Of a stretch of DNA of 64,000 nucleotides, positions 33,480 through 41,964 are shown piece by piece. Both the position numbers and the translations under genes were made by a program. The notes beneath the pieces are model-generated. The model was not told the DNA's origin, did no database searches, and worked only from the letters and a program-made list of their open reading frames with translations. Source of the stretch: Paenibacillus plantarum (GTDB taxonomy: Bacteria; Bacillota; Bacilli; Paenibacillales; NBRC-103111); assembly GCF_013141695.1 (NCBI RefSeq), contig NZ_WHNY01000062.1, positions 60,037-124,036 on the forward strand, in the 5' to 3' direction. How positions within the stretch are numbered: the first letter of the stretch is position 1; the number at the start of each line of letters is the position of its first letter.

Positions 33480-34642
33480 TGAGACGAATGAGTCAACTTA
33501 TGACGTATACGATGATGCTGATCCTTCTGACAGGGTGCTGGGATCGCAAAGAAATTAATGACATTGCCATCATTCAGCTTTCCGCATTTGATCTGATGGC
33601 GGATACTGGCAAGTACCGTGGCTATGTTCAAGTTGCAATTCCCAAATCGATTGGTGCTGGCCAATTGACCACAAGTGGTGGCACGCAACAGAAGACGTAC
33701 ATGCCGCTCGTCGATTATGGCGACAATATGGAGGCTATGACCGTGAAGCTAGAGCGCAAGCTTTCAAGAGATGTATTGCCATCACACCGCAGGATCTTCA
33801 TGGTCGGAGAATCCTTAGCCCGGCAGAACATGGCGCCCTTGCTAGATTTGATTGCAAGAAATCCCAAAAATCGTTTGCGCACCTATCTTGTTATTGCTCG
33901 GGATACCGATGCCAAAAGTCTCGTCGAGACGCAGTACCCCTTAGAAGCCACGAAGGAAGAAGCCTTGCGTGAAATCATAGTTCGAAAAATGGTAGTCCCT
34001 TCGATGCTTCGCAATTTCTATGCCTCCTCCGCTGCTACCGGTATTGAGCCCATTGCGGCTGCGTTCTCCAAGGATAAAGATGATAAAATTTTATTGAACA
34101 GCGTTGCCTTGTTTAATAAAACCGCTTTGGTAGGCTATGTGGACCACATGCAAGCTGTTGCGCTTACGAGCCTATTAGGCAAAAAGCCTTTCGGCGACGT
34201 GGAGGTTGCTCTCCCCGAACAGAAAAATAAGTTGTCTATCCGGCTCACTAAGTTAACTGCGAAGAAACGAGTAGAAGTCTCCGGCGAGCAACCGCATTTT
34301 ATTGTGAATATTCACGCTACTGGCCGTATCATGGATAATCACTCAAAGCTGGATCCAAGTGACCCGGCGATTATGGAGCAGCTTAATAGATCTTTCCAAG
34401 AGCAAGTTACGAAGATATATCAGGAGCTTTTTCACACCCTGCAAACGACCTACAAGACGGACAATGTCGGATTTGGCCAATCTGTCTATAGGAAGTATCC
34501 CAAGCTGTGGAAAAAAATCGAGAAGGATTGGGATACGATCTTCCCTGAAGTCGACGTTCAATTCAAAGTTGACGCTAATATTTATCAAATTGGTGTTCAG
34601 GGCGCTCCTTATTACTTAAGAGAGGATGAGATTAGTCAATAA
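33476..34642 (+). CDS. Ger(x)C-family germination lipoprotein (subunit C)
   Basis: 388 aa. Overlaps the A-subunit gene by four bases (ATGA). The signal sequence ends in lipobox LLTGC followed by WDRKEINDIAII, the hallmark of GerC proteins. The C-terminal third includes FQEQVTKIYQEL and the typical DWDTIFPEVDV region. It is a lipid-anchored subunit on the outer face of the spore inner membrane. Confidence 0.95.
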   Translation: MMRRMSQLMTYTMMLILLTGCWDRKEINDIAIIQLSAFDLMADTGKYRGYVQVAIPKSIGAGQLTTSGGTQQKTYMPLVDYGDNMEAMTVKLERKLSRDVLPSHRRIFMVGESLARQNMAPLLDLIARNPKNRLRTYLVIARDTDAKSLVETQYPLEATKEEALREIIVRKMVVPSMLRNFYASSAATGIEPIAAAFSKDKDDKILLNSVALFNKTALVGYVDHMQAVALTSLLGKKPFGDVEVALPEQKNKLSIRLTKLTAKKRVEVSGEQPHFIVNIHATGRIMDNHSKLDPSDPAIMEQLNRSFQEQVTKIYQELFHTLQTTYKTDNVGFGQSVYRKYPKLWKKIEKDWDTIFPEVDVQFKVDANIYQIGVQGAPYYLREDEISQ

Positions 34643-34851
34643 TGTGGATTAAATTGACCGCTCTTACGATTCCATCCATCCTCATTGCTATTCAGCAAAT
34701 GTCCTATTGGACGAAACAGGGAAAAGGGAACCGTAAACAAGCGTTTGTCTTTCTCATCTGGATGATCTTAGCTTGGGGCATCGGATGCGCCTTTATCGGC
34801 GGATTCCGTCTTCCAGAACCTACAAAACCCTTATTCCCAGGTTGGAAGTAG
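34642..34851 (+). CDS. Small two-span membrane protein, germinant receptor D-type subunit
   Basis: 69 aa, starting at an ATG that overlaps the GerC stop by one base (TAATG). Two hydrophobic segments (about residues 5-19 and 34-54) flank a basic loop, WTKQGKGNRKQ. Size, topology and position as the last gene of a receptor operon match the D subunits reported to modulate receptor function in Bacillus. I call it by context rather than by sequence motif. Confidence 0.75.
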   Translation: MWIKLTALTIPSILIAIQQMSYWTKQGKGNRKQAFVFLIWMILAWGIGCAFIGGFRLPEPTKPLFPGWK

Positions 34852-34927
34852 GTCGGGTTAACACGCTTCCACTTCTGCCCACATACATTAATCTCATTGA
34901 TTAATGTAATCGTGGGAGGAATTCTGC

Positions 34928-35797
34928 TTGAAGATATACCCGGTTGATCTGCTTATATTTGCTCCACATCCCGATGATGAAATACTCGGGACAGCAGGCA
35001 CGATCATGGACGCCATTGCCTGCGGCAAGAGAGTTCATGTCGTTTTCTTCACGAATGGCGACGGCTACCCAGAAGCGGCTACCCTCTTATTCGGCAAGCC
35101 GCCAGAGGAGCTAAGGCCAGCGCATTACTTAGAGCTGGCGCGTATACGTCAGCAAGAGGCTCTGACAGCCGCGGCGATGATCGGGCTTCGCCCACAGGAT
35201 CTGACGTTCCTCGGCTATCCAGATGCTGGGCTGGGCCGTGTATATGCCACTACGGGCGCAATGCCGCCCTTTCAGCAGCGTTTTACGCAGCGGCAGGCAA
35301 CCTACGGCGGGCTCTTGCCTGATTTTCACTCGATGTATTACGGCTGCCCCGCACCGTATCGGAAGGCTTGTGCCCTCGGTGATACGAAGGCATTGATCAC
35401 GATGCTACAGCCTCAGGAGATTTATGTCACGGATGCTGCCGATACCCATCTCGACCACGCGGCGGCTCATGCTTTCGTCATGGAAGCCGTCCTGCAAACT
35501 GGGTATACAGGTGCGGTCTATACCTATTTGATTCATAGCGGTGCGGAATCTCAGTGGCCATGGCCACGCGGCATCACTCCGGAGCTTCCTTTCGAAGCGC
35601 ACCTTGTAGAGGGACATCGCGTTCCGTTGAGCGTACCTTGGCCGCCGCCGATCCGCCGACCACTGACGTTGGCCCAAGCCTATTGCAAGTGGCAGGCGCT
35701 GCTTGCTTATCGTACGCAGATTCAAGTAGAGCCCGAATTTCTACAATCTTTTATCAAATGTGAAGAGATTTTCTGGACGCCGAATCCATACAAATGA
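34928..35797 (+). CDS. PIG-L/LmbE-family deacetylase
   Basis: 289 aa, starting at TTG 34928 eight bases after GGGAGGA. The zinc motif APHPDDEILG (about residues 12-21) and a second histidine cluster DTHLDHAAAH (about 175-185) identify the family, which removes N-acetyl groups from sugars such as GlcNAc conjugates (for example bacillithiol precursors). The middle, with FHSMYYG and a Pro-rich C-terminal PWPPPIRRPLT, is more diverged, so the substrate is uncertain. It directly follows the germination operon after a 76-bp gap. Confidence 0.88.
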   Translation: MKIYPVDLLIFAPHPDDEILGTAGTIMDAIACGKRVHVVFFTNGDGYPEAATLLFGKPPEELRPAHYLELARIRQQEALTAAAMIGLRPQDLTFLGYPDAGLGRVYATTGAMPPFQQRFTQRQATYGGLLPDFHSMYYGCPAPYRKACALGDTKALITMLQPQEIYVTDAADTHLDHAAAHAFVMEAVLQTGYTGAVYTYLIHSGAESQWPWPRGITPELPFEAHLVEGHRVPLSVPWPPPIRRPLTLAQAYCKWQALLAYRTQIQVEPEFLQSFIKCEEIFWTPNPYK

Positions 35798-35833
35798 ATG
35801 CCGCTGCCTATATCCAGTGGCTTTGGGAGTGAA

Positions 35834-35867
35834 TATGAGCCGCTATGAGCCGCATTTTGCTAATTGA
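35834..35867 (+). promoter_or_regulatory. Duplicated start site and 10-codon decoy frame
   Basis: TATGAGCCGC occurs twice in tandem (35834-35843, 35844-35853). The Shine-Dalgarno GGGAG (35825-35829) is five bases from the first ATG (35835), which opens a 10-codon frame ending at TGA 35865. It is 15 bases from the second ATG (35845), the start of the response regulator. Confidence 0.75.
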
Positions 35868-36585
35868 AGATGAAGAACGTATTGCCCGTGTGCTGCAGTT
35901 GGAGCTTGAGCATGAAGGCTATGAGGTACTTATTTGTGGGGATGGGCGAACTGGACTTCAAGCCGCTTTGAGCGAAGAAGGATGGGATCTCATCCTTCTT
36001 GACGTTATGCTCCCAGAGCTCAACGGACTTGAGGTTCTAAGGCGCCTTAGACAGGTCAATGCCTCTCTTCCTGTCATTCTGCTGACTGCGCGCGATGCCA
36101 TCCCTGATCGCGTCAGCGGGCTGGATCAGGGCGCCAACGACTATGTCACGAAGCCTTTTGCCACGGTGGAACTGTTAGCCCGCATTCGCAGTCTGCTGCG
36201 CCAGAAGAGCCTGCAAGAGCAAGCGCCCGAACAGGATCATTTGCTGAAAATCGATGAGCTTACGATGGATTTGAAGAGCCGCGCCGTGTCGCGTGAGGGC
36301 ACGGCGATTGAGCTGACGCCAACAGAGTTTGATTTGCTGCGCTTTCTGATTCAGCATCAGAACGAGGTGATGTCGCGTGAGCAAATTATTACCGAGGTGT
36401 GGGGCTATGATTTTATCGGGGATACGAATGTAGTTGATGTGTATATTCGTTATCTACGTCAGAAAGTGGACAAGCCTTTCACCACCAAGCTGATTCAGAC
36501 GATTCGCGGGATTGGCTATTTGATTAAGACGGATAAGACCGATTCAGAAGGCACCCCCTCCTCCGATGGGCAGGAGTCGGTATGA
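35845..36585 (+). CDS. OmpR-family response regulator of the second two-component system
   Basis: 246 aa: receiver with EDEE pocket, phosphoacceptor Asp53 (LLDVMLPELNG) and Lys103 (VTKPF). A winged-helix domain follows (ELTPTEFDLLRFLI, VVDVYIRYLRQKVD, IRGIGYLIKT). Its stop overlaps the kinase ATG by four bases. Target genes are not visible; the neighbouring NlpC/P60 hydrolase and PIG-L genes are candidates only by position. Initiation may be weakened by the duplicated start region. Confidence 0.95.
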   Translation: MSRILLIEDEERIARVLQLELEHEGYEVLICGDGRTGLQAALSEEGWDLILLDVMLPELNGLEVLRRLRQVNASLPVILLTARDAIPDRVSGLDQGANDYVTKPFATVELLARIRSLLRQKSLQEQAPEQDHLLKIDELTMDLKSRAVSREGTAIELTPTEFDLLRFLIQHQNEVMSREQIITEVWGYDFIGDTNVVDVYIRYLRQKVDKPFTTKLIQTIRGIGYLIKTDKTDSEGTPSSDGQESV

Positions 36586-37946
36586 GCTTAAGACTTAAAA
36601 TTACGTTGTGGGTATCGATCGGTTTGATGGTGATCCTGTTCTTCAGCTTTACTTTTGTGTATTACATGTTTATCCGCGTGACAACGAAGGGTGAGATTGA
36701 CCTTTTGAAGGATAAAGCCAGCGCTTTGTTGCTGAAAGATCTACCTAACCATCCCGAGTACTGGAAAGACAATATGCAAATGGATGAGCTGCTCATCCCA
36801 CAAGAAATGCTGCGCTATATTACACCAGACTCGAAGGTTGCACATGAGATCTATTCCGATACGAATCTGGCCAGTTACCCAGCAAGCTATTCGACTAAGG
36901 CGTCAGAGACCCTTTTAACCGATGCAGATGGCATCGTATTATTCGTGCGGACACCCGTGTTCAAGGACGGGAAACAAGTTGCCCTCTTAGAAATAGGACG
37001 CAGCCTGCGAAGGCTAGGCACATACTCCGAAATGTTGATCTCGATTCTTGTCCTGACTTCCATTGGTGCGCTCATATTGGCTCTGATTGGGGGTTATTTT
37101 TATACGAATGTACTGTTTCGACCGCTTAAACAATTCATCGCTACCATGCAAAACATTGAGGAAAGCGGTTCATTCCGTCATATTACACTGCCTGCCAACC
37201 AAGCCAATGATGAACTGATGATGCTCGGCAACACCTTTAATCGCATGATTGACAGGCTGCAAGATATGTTTCGTAAACAGGAGCAATTCCTCGCCGATGC
37301 GTCTCATGAGCTTCGAACTCCGCTCACGATTATTGAAAGCTACGCAAGTCTCTTACGGAGATGGGCTTCCAGCAATGATCAATTGCGGGAAGAGGCACTA
37401 GAGGCCATCGTTTCTGAGTCCGCCCAGCTGAAGCTGCTCACGCAAAATCTGCTTTCACTCACGAATACCAACCGTGCAAACTGTGAGCAGAATACTGAAT
37501 TCGACCTTATCCCACTGATTGAGCAAACTGCCGCGTCTCTCCGCGTCACTTCTTCCCGTGAGATTCGCGTACAGCTCGAGCTCAATATGAAAGAACTTCC
37601 GATGACAGGGGATCCCTATCAGATCAAGCAATTGCTTATTATTTTAATAGACAACGCTTTAAAATATAGCCAGAAGATCGTGGATATCCGCATCTGTTTG
37701 CAAGAGAAACAGGTGATTATCAAGGTCATGGATCAAGGCATTGGCATCGCTGAGGAGGATCTCCCCCATGTCTTTGACCGCTTCTATCGGTCTGATAAAG
37801 CTAGGAACCGTAAGCAAGGAGGAGCAGGTCTTGGACTCGCTATTGCCCAGCATATTGTGCAAAAACATCAAGGAACCATAGAGCTCCTAAGCAGTCTAGG
37901 CGTAGGCTCTACGGCCATTGTAACGCTTCCACAATCCTGTCAATAA
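36582..37946 (+). CDS. Sensor histidine kinase of the second two-component system
   Basis: 454 aa. First helix about 8-30, an extracellular sensor (about 31-150), second helix about 152-174, HAMP, then HisKA with ADASHELRTPLTI (His242). N-box IDNALKYS, G1 DQGIGI, FDRFYRSD and GGAGLGLAIA follow. ArlS/YkoH-type architecture. The signal is unknown. Confidence 0.95.
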   Translation: MSLRLKITLWVSIGLMVILFFSFTFVYYMFIRVTTKGEIDLLKDKASALLLKDLPNHPEYWKDNMQMDELLIPQEMLRYITPDSKVAHEIYSDTNLASYPASYSTKASETLLTDADGIVLFVRTPVFKDGKQVALLEIGRSLRRLGTYSEMLISILVLTSIGALILALIGGYFYTNVLFRPLKQFIATMQNIEESGSFRHITLPANQANDELMMLGNTFNRMIDRLQDMFRKQEQFLADASHELRTPLTIIESYASLLRRWASSNDQLREEALEAIVSESAQLKLLTQNLLSLTNTNRANCEQNTEFDLIPLIEQTAASLRVTSSREIRVQLELNMKELPMTGDPYQIKQLLIILIDNALKYSQKIVDIRICLQEKQVIIKVMDQGIGIAEEDLPHVFDRFYRSDKARNRKQGGAGLGLAIAQHIVQKHQGTIELLSSLGVGSTAIVTLPQSCQ

Positions 37947-38050
37947 GAACATTATAAGGGGATTCTCATCATTCTCTCAGAATTGGGCTTTCCCCCTGTT
38001 ATAGCACGAATTACAAGGTTGCATGGTAAATAATAGGGCAATTTTCATCT

Positions 38051-38058
38051 GGTATACT
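38051..38058 (+). promoter_or_regulatory. Extended -10 promoter of the NlpC/P60 gene
   Basis: TGGTATACT covers 38050-38058, matching TGnTATAAT in all but one base. No -35 match. It leaves a leader of about 120 bases, in which I see no recognisable riboswitch. Confidence 0.5.
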
Positions 38059-38183
38059 GAGTCTCAGGTGGACAACCACATCGCAAACTCATTGAAACCA
38101 TATGAATTAAGTTTACTTGAGATAACGCAGCGAGAGCTTATCTAATAGGCTTGGTCGCGAAAAACTCTAAGGAGGCATTCCCT

Positions 38184-38732
38184 ATGAAAAACCCACAAAA
38201 AACTTGGTACAAAAAATTAGTCGTGACGGCATTGTCCGTATCTATAGGATTATCCGTAGCTGCAGCAGCTACACCAGGTAAAGCAGAAGCAGCTATGAGT
38301 GCGTCAACAGAAGTAGCCAATGCTACAGCGCTTACAGCTTCAGCAACATCAACTTCCAGAGGCAGCCAAGTCATTTCCATTGGTAAAAGATATTTAGGAA
38401 CACCTTACAAATTCGGAGCCACTGCAGGTCAAACACGTAACTTTGACTGCTCTTCCTTCACACAATATGTATTTAAAAAAGTAGGCGTTAACCTGCCGCG
38501 TACATCTCAACAGCAATCTCATGTAGGTAAGTATGTATCTCGCAGCAACCTGCGTGTCGGAGATTTGGTGTTCTACTCTATCCCAGGCAAACCAGGTGTG
38601 ATTCACCACGTTGCAATCTACATGGGTAATAACAAGATCCTTCAAACTTACGGCGCTGGCGGTGTTCGTATCACCGACATGAACAGCGGTACGTGGTCTT
38701 CCCGTTATATGACAGCACGTCGCGTGCTGTAG
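38184..38732 (+). CDS. Secreted NlpC/P60 endopeptidase
   Basis: The start is fixed by AAGGAGG before ATG 38184. 182 aa: signal peptide with likely cut at AEA-AM near residue 37, a ~20-residue Ala/Ser/Thr linker, then a single NlpC/P60 domain. Catalytic Cys89 lies in NFDCSSFTQYVF and His142 in IHHVAIYMG. The third polar residue, often His, is not obvious in LQTYGAGGV. Family knowledge: cleaves D-Glu to meso-DAP or similar bonds in peptidoglycan stem peptides. No SH3 or LysM wall-binding domain, so it is a small free hydrolase. Confidence 0.92.
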   Translation: MKNPQKTWYKKLVVTALSVSIGLSVAAAATPGKAEAAMSASTEVANATALTASATSTSRGSQVISIGKRYLGTPYKFGATAGQTRNFDCSSFTQYVFKKVGVNLPRTSQQQSHVGKYVSRSNLRVGDLVFYSIPGKPGVIHHVAIYMGNNKILQTYGAGGVRITDMNSGTWSSRYMTARRVL

Positions 38733-38795
38733 TCGGTTAGGGTGATTTAGGCAGACATGTGTTTCGCGCGCTGAAGCAAGTGGATTTGAGTCGAT

Positions 38796-38982
38796 TTAGA
38801 TGGAAAACCTCCATCTATTTCGGCTCTTTTTGCGTGATAAAACAAAATAGCTGGATTTCCTCCCGTTAATATTGGCTATTTGGGCGAATAGGTGAGAAAA
38901 CGCTGAAATTAGCTACATATAATCCATTTGTTTTCATTTCCGGCTTGTTTTTTGCGGAAATAACTACAGGAAATACATCTAA
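38796..38982. repeat. Composite four-palindrome element, copy 6
   Basis: Units at 38796-38817 (arms TTAGATGGA and TCCATCTA), 38848-38869, 38909-38930 and 38961-38982. The starts are 52, 61 and 52 bp apart. Confidence 0.88.
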
Positions 38983-39218
38983 TTTGTGGAGGGGGAGTGG
39001 CGCGCGAGGTAAATGTGGGACATGTGGCGGAGAGCTGATGGGAAGTTTGGTGTAGCGCGTGTGGTGGGGAGTTGATTAGACATTGTGCGGACGCGTGTAG
39101 TGGGGAGTTATTTGAGAGTTGGGTGCGCTGTAGATGGTGGGGAGATAAATTGGGAGTCGGGTACGCTGCTTGTGGTGGGGAGCGAGATGGTGGCAGGAGT
39201 AGCTAGGTTAGGGGCAGA

Positions 39219-39405
39219 TTAGATGGAAAACCTCCATCTATTTCGGCTCTTTTTGCTTGATAAAACAAAATAGCTGGATTTCCTCCCGTTAATATTGGCT
39301 ATTTGGGCGAACAGGTGAGGAAACGCTGAAATTAGCTGCAGAAAATCCATTTGTTTTCATTTTCGGCTTGTTTTTTGCGGAAATAACTACAGGAAATACA
39401 TCTAA
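39219..39405. repeat. Composite four-palindrome element, copy 7
   Basis: Units at 39219-39240, 39271-39292, 39332-39353 and 39384-39405. The starts are 52, 61 and 52 bp apart. Nearly identical in sequence to copies 6 and 8. Confidence 0.88.
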
Positions 39406-39608
39406 TTTGTGGAGGGGGAGTGGCGCGCGAGGTAAATGTACTACTGGTGAGGGGAGCTGATGGGAAGTTTGGTGTGATGTGGTGCGTGTGGTAGGGAATT
39501 GATTAGACGTTGTGCGTACGCGTGCGGTGGGGAGTTAATTGAGAGTTGGGTGCGCTGCAGATGGTGGGGAGTCGAGATGGCGGGAAGAGTAGCTAGATTA
39601 GGGGCGGA

Positions 39609-39795
39609 TTAGATGGAAAACCTCCATCTAATTCGGCTCTTTTTGTGTGATAAAACAAAATAGCTGGATTTCCTCCCGTTAATATTGGCTACTTGGGCGA
39701 ATAGGTGAGGAAACGCTGAAATTAGCTACATATAATCCATTTAGTTTCATTTTCGGCCTGTTTTCTGCGGAAATAACTACAGGAAATACATCTAA
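39609..39795. repeat. Composite four-palindrome element, copy 8
   Basis: Units at 39609-39631, 39661-39682, 39722-39744 and 39774-39795. The starts are 52, 61 and 52 bp apart. Confidence 0.88.
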
Positions 39796-40007
39796 TTTGT
39801 GGAGGGGGTAGTGGCGCGCGAGGTGAGCGTGCTACTTGTGGCGGAGAGCTGATGGGAAGTTTGGTGTGGTGCGTGTGGTGGAAAGTTAATTGAGTGTTGG
39901 GTTGCTCTGCGCGTGGCGGAGGAGCTCCGTGAGTTGGGATTGTTCGGCTTGTTGAGCAGCCTGGGCGAATGGCTCCACCAACTAAGTCGCTCCTCCCCAT
40001 CAAACCG

Positions 40008-40044
40008 AAAGACCCCCTCAGCCATATGGCCTAAGGGGTTCTTT
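40008..40044 (-). terminator. Likely terminator of the Hsp20-like gene
   Basis: Inverted repeat AAAGACCCCCT with AGGGGTTCTTT around a CCATATGG core; the T run on the minus strand is short. Confidence 0.65.
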
Positions 40045-40061
40045 CAGTTACTACGCGGTGA

Positions 40062-40520
40062 CTAGTACCGGATATACGCCTCATGATAGCTCTCCTTCAA
40101 CCCGCGCTTGCGAATCTTGATCTCCAATACTCGCTGCTTATAGGTGGCATTGGCAGTTCTCGGCAGCACCAGCGTTGGCACTTTTACGATACGATTCTTA
40201 CCATTCGAAAAACCTGTCAGCTTAATTTGATTTGATTTGACGAACACTTGGAGCGCTCTCGGGTCTTCTTCCTTTGCAATTTTCACCTTAACAATGACGT
40301 GCTCATGCGTTTCAAAAATTTCTGTACCGATGGTTCCAGAGGATGAAATGTTGGCATCCATGCCTGGCATCGCTTTTTTCAGCATGTCCTGTACATATCC
40401 TTCAGCCCACGTCATATTATCTAGAAAGGTCTGCCCTTTTTCGGCGAACGGCAGCTTTTGTCCAAGAAACTTCTCGACCTGTTCCCACTTCAGCCAAGGA
40501 TGGCGATTAAATCCGCTCAA
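40062..40520 (-). CDS. Hsp20/alpha-crystallin-like spore protein (GerT/CotM-like)
   Basis: I place the start at TTG 40520, six bases after GAGGTGAT, because the GTG at 40529 lies inside that Shine-Dalgarno site. About 152 aa. The C-terminal ~95 residues follow the Hsp20 beta-sandwich (IFETHEHVIVKVKI, VFVKSNQIKLTGF, VLEIKIRKRG) without a typical IxI tail. Divergent from the gerP operon, with mirror-image sigma-K-like -10 elements between them, it fits the coat proteins CotM/GerT (inference). Confidence 0.72.
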   Translation of the reverse strand: MSGFNRHPWLKWEQVEKFLGQKLPFAEKGQTFLDNMTWAEGYVQDMLKKAMPGMDANISSSGTIGTEIFETHEHVIVKVKIAKEEDPRALQVFVKSNQIKLTGFSNGKNRIVKVPTLVLPRTANATYKQRVLEIKIRKRGLKESYHEAYIRY

Positions 40521-40542
40521 GCCTATCACCTCATTTTGCTAA

Positions 40543-40620
40543 CAGTATATGTGCCTACGTTCCGATGTGACACCCTCCCGAAAATTCAGAGCACCTCTAG
40601 GCGGATACCTCATATACTGT
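40543..40620. promoter_or_regulatory. Divergent pair of sigma-K-like promoters
   Basis: CATATACTG occurs on the plus strand at 40612-40620 with AC 16 bp upstream (40594-40595), matching the sigma-K pattern AC-N16-CATAnnnT. The same word on the minus strand (40551-40543) has AC 15 bp upstream. They point at gerPA and the Hsp20-like gene respectively. Late mother-cell expression is expected. Confidence 0.7.
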
Positions 40621-40649
40621 AGGTGTGATAACGCAAGGGGGATCGGATT

Positions 40650-40874
40650 ATGCCAGCTATCGTCGGGAATGTGAAAATTATTAGTGTCGGCTCCAGTTCT
40701 GTCGTTCATTTCGGCGATTCCTTTATTATTTCACCTACTAGCTCCTCCAAGACTTTCGCCGGAGCCGGTTCATTTAATACCGGGGATTTCCCGCGTGTCT
40801 ATAATACTTACAGTACGACGGTCACCAACGATTCTGACTTTATTGATGCGAATGCGAGCGGCAATATCCTCTGA
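40650..40874 (+). CDS. gerPA: Spore germination/coat protein GerPA (GerPF paralogue)
   Basis: 74 aa with the GerPA/PF signature: MPAIVGNVKI, VHFGDSFIISPTSSSKTFAGAGSFNTGD, and a closing NDSDFIDANASGN. First gene of the operon, hence gerPA rather than gerPF. AAGGGGGA precedes the ATG. Family knowledge: GerP proteins are deposited in the coat and let small germinants pass to the inner-membrane receptors. Confidence 0.92.
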   Translation: MPAIVGNVKIISVGSSSVVHFGDSFIISPTSSSKTFAGAGSFNTGDFPRVYNTYSTTVTNDSDFIDANASGNIL

Positions 40875-40909
40875 CAATTGTCAGCCTAGAGCGAGGTGTT
40901 CCACGAAAT

Positions 40910-41119
40910 ATGAACTGGACCATCCATCAAACCATTATGATTCAGCAGCTAAAAGTAAACTCTGTCGCCAACTCATCCGTCCTCCAAATTGGCACAGCGG
41001 GATCGATTCGTTCCTTGTCTAATCTGTACAATACAGGCGGTTTCGTAGAGCCTGCTCCAGAGCTTGGAACAAGTGAGGTTAATCCTGTAGCCCTTGTTCC
41101 TTTGCCGGCACCGAGATAA
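40910..41119 (+). CDS. gerPB: GerPB
   Basis: 69 aa. MNWTIHQTIMIQQLKVNSVANSSVLQIGTAGSI and SLYNTGGFVEPAPELG match the GerPB pattern. Preceded by GCGAGGTG. Coat-permeability operon member. Confidence 0.92.
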   Translation: MNWTIHQTIMIQQLKVNSVANSSVLQIGTAGSIRSLSNLYNTGGFVEPAPELGTSEVNPVALVPLPAPR

Positions 41120-41207
41120 CGCTATCCAAACCTTATACATGGCGCTTCAAGATTAGCCAGGCAGTCCTTTGACTATCGGAGTCATCCGGAAGGAGGTGCA
41201 CGTTCGA

Positions 41208-41918
41208 ATGAATAATGCGATCACGTGGCAGCAATGGGCCCAGCAGATCACCGCCTGTCTCGACATGCAGAAACAGCGCATCGATAAGTTAGAACAAACC
41301 GTAAACACGCTGCAGGCGGATCTGAAAGCCATGAAGGACGAGAAGCGCATTCACATTGATAAAATAGAATATAATTTTGATCAGCTTAAGGTTGAAAAGC
41401 TAGACGGGACACTCACGATCGGAATCAGTCCCAGCGCCATAGATCAAATTGAGGATCTCAGTGTGAACGGTAATTCCTTGAACAAAGAAAATAACGGTGG
41501 CGGCATGGCTCCCATGGATATGAATCCTTTTTATCAGGGTGGACAATATCAGGGGACAGGACCAAGTGGCGGGATCGGCGCGGGTCAAGATGCAGTCCGT
41601 GGAGAAGCTGCAAAGCAAGGAAAAAACATTCAAGCGGATGTTGCTAGCGGCATTGAACAGTATTTGCAGTTTGGCGTGCAGGGCGATATTAACAACCTTG
41701 AACATAAATATCAGCATCCACTCGATGAGGATTACAAAGATTTGATCATCGAAGATATTCGCAAGCAACTGGATACGCGTATCCAGCATTATGTGAATCA
41801 ATACCGCGGCGTTGGGTTCAAAGAACCTTTGGAGGCTGTAACCAATAACATTATGGACAAAACGAAGCAAGACATCCTTACCGCGATTGAGACTTACATA
41901 TCCAGTCTGCCGAAATAA
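41208..41918 (+). CDS. gerPC: GerPC
   Basis: Start at ATG 41208 behind AAGGAGGT. 236 aa. The N-terminal ~60 residues form a coiled coil (WQQWAQQITACLDMQKQRID, LEQTVNTLQADLKAMKDEK). A conserved beta part follows (DKIEYNFDQLKVEKLDGTL, IGISPSAIDQI), then a Gly/Gln/Asn-rich linker (GGGMAPMD, GQYQGTGPSGGIG) and a C-terminal helical part. The usual size is about 200 aa, so this one carries a longer linker. Confidence 0.9.
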   Translation: MNNAITWQQWAQQITACLDMQKQRIDKLEQTVNTLQADLKAMKDEKRIHIDKIEYNFDQLKVEKLDGTLTIGISPSAIDQIEDLSVNGNSLNKENNGGGMAPMDMNPFYQGGQYQGTGPSGGIGAGQDAVRGEAAKQGKNIQADVASGIEQYLQFGVQGDINNLEHKYQHPLDEDYKDLIIEDIRKQLDTRIQHYVNQYRGVGFKEPLEAVTNNIMDKTKQDILTAIETYISSLPK

Positions 41919-41964
41919 TTACTTGCACTTAGATCACTTATCTTAAGGGAGAGAAGGGCTGAAG

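Larger units (their letters stand above)
38796..39935. repeat. Three tandem ~400-bp repeats filling a gene-free 1.3-kb region
   Basis: Unit 1 covers 38796-39218 (423 bp), unit 2 39219-39608 (390 bp), unit 3 39609 to about 39935 (partial). Each unit consists of one four-palindrome element followed by a G-rich part with the shared words GGAGGGGG, GTGGCGCGCGAGGT, GAGCTGATGGGAAGTTTGGTGT and GAGAGTTGGGTGCGCTG. No coding frame with a ribosome-binding site is seen in 38733-40061. Confidence 0.9.

Noticed and set aside
37950..38183. Possible cyclic di-AMP riboswitch in the leader of the NlpC/P60 gene
   Set aside because: This gene type often carries one, but I could not match the conserved core or pairing elements in the sequence.
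38796..39795. Regular repeats as a CRISPR array
   Set aside because: Units are ~400 bp with diverging internal palindromes, no constant 25-37-bp repeats with unique spacers and no cas genes.
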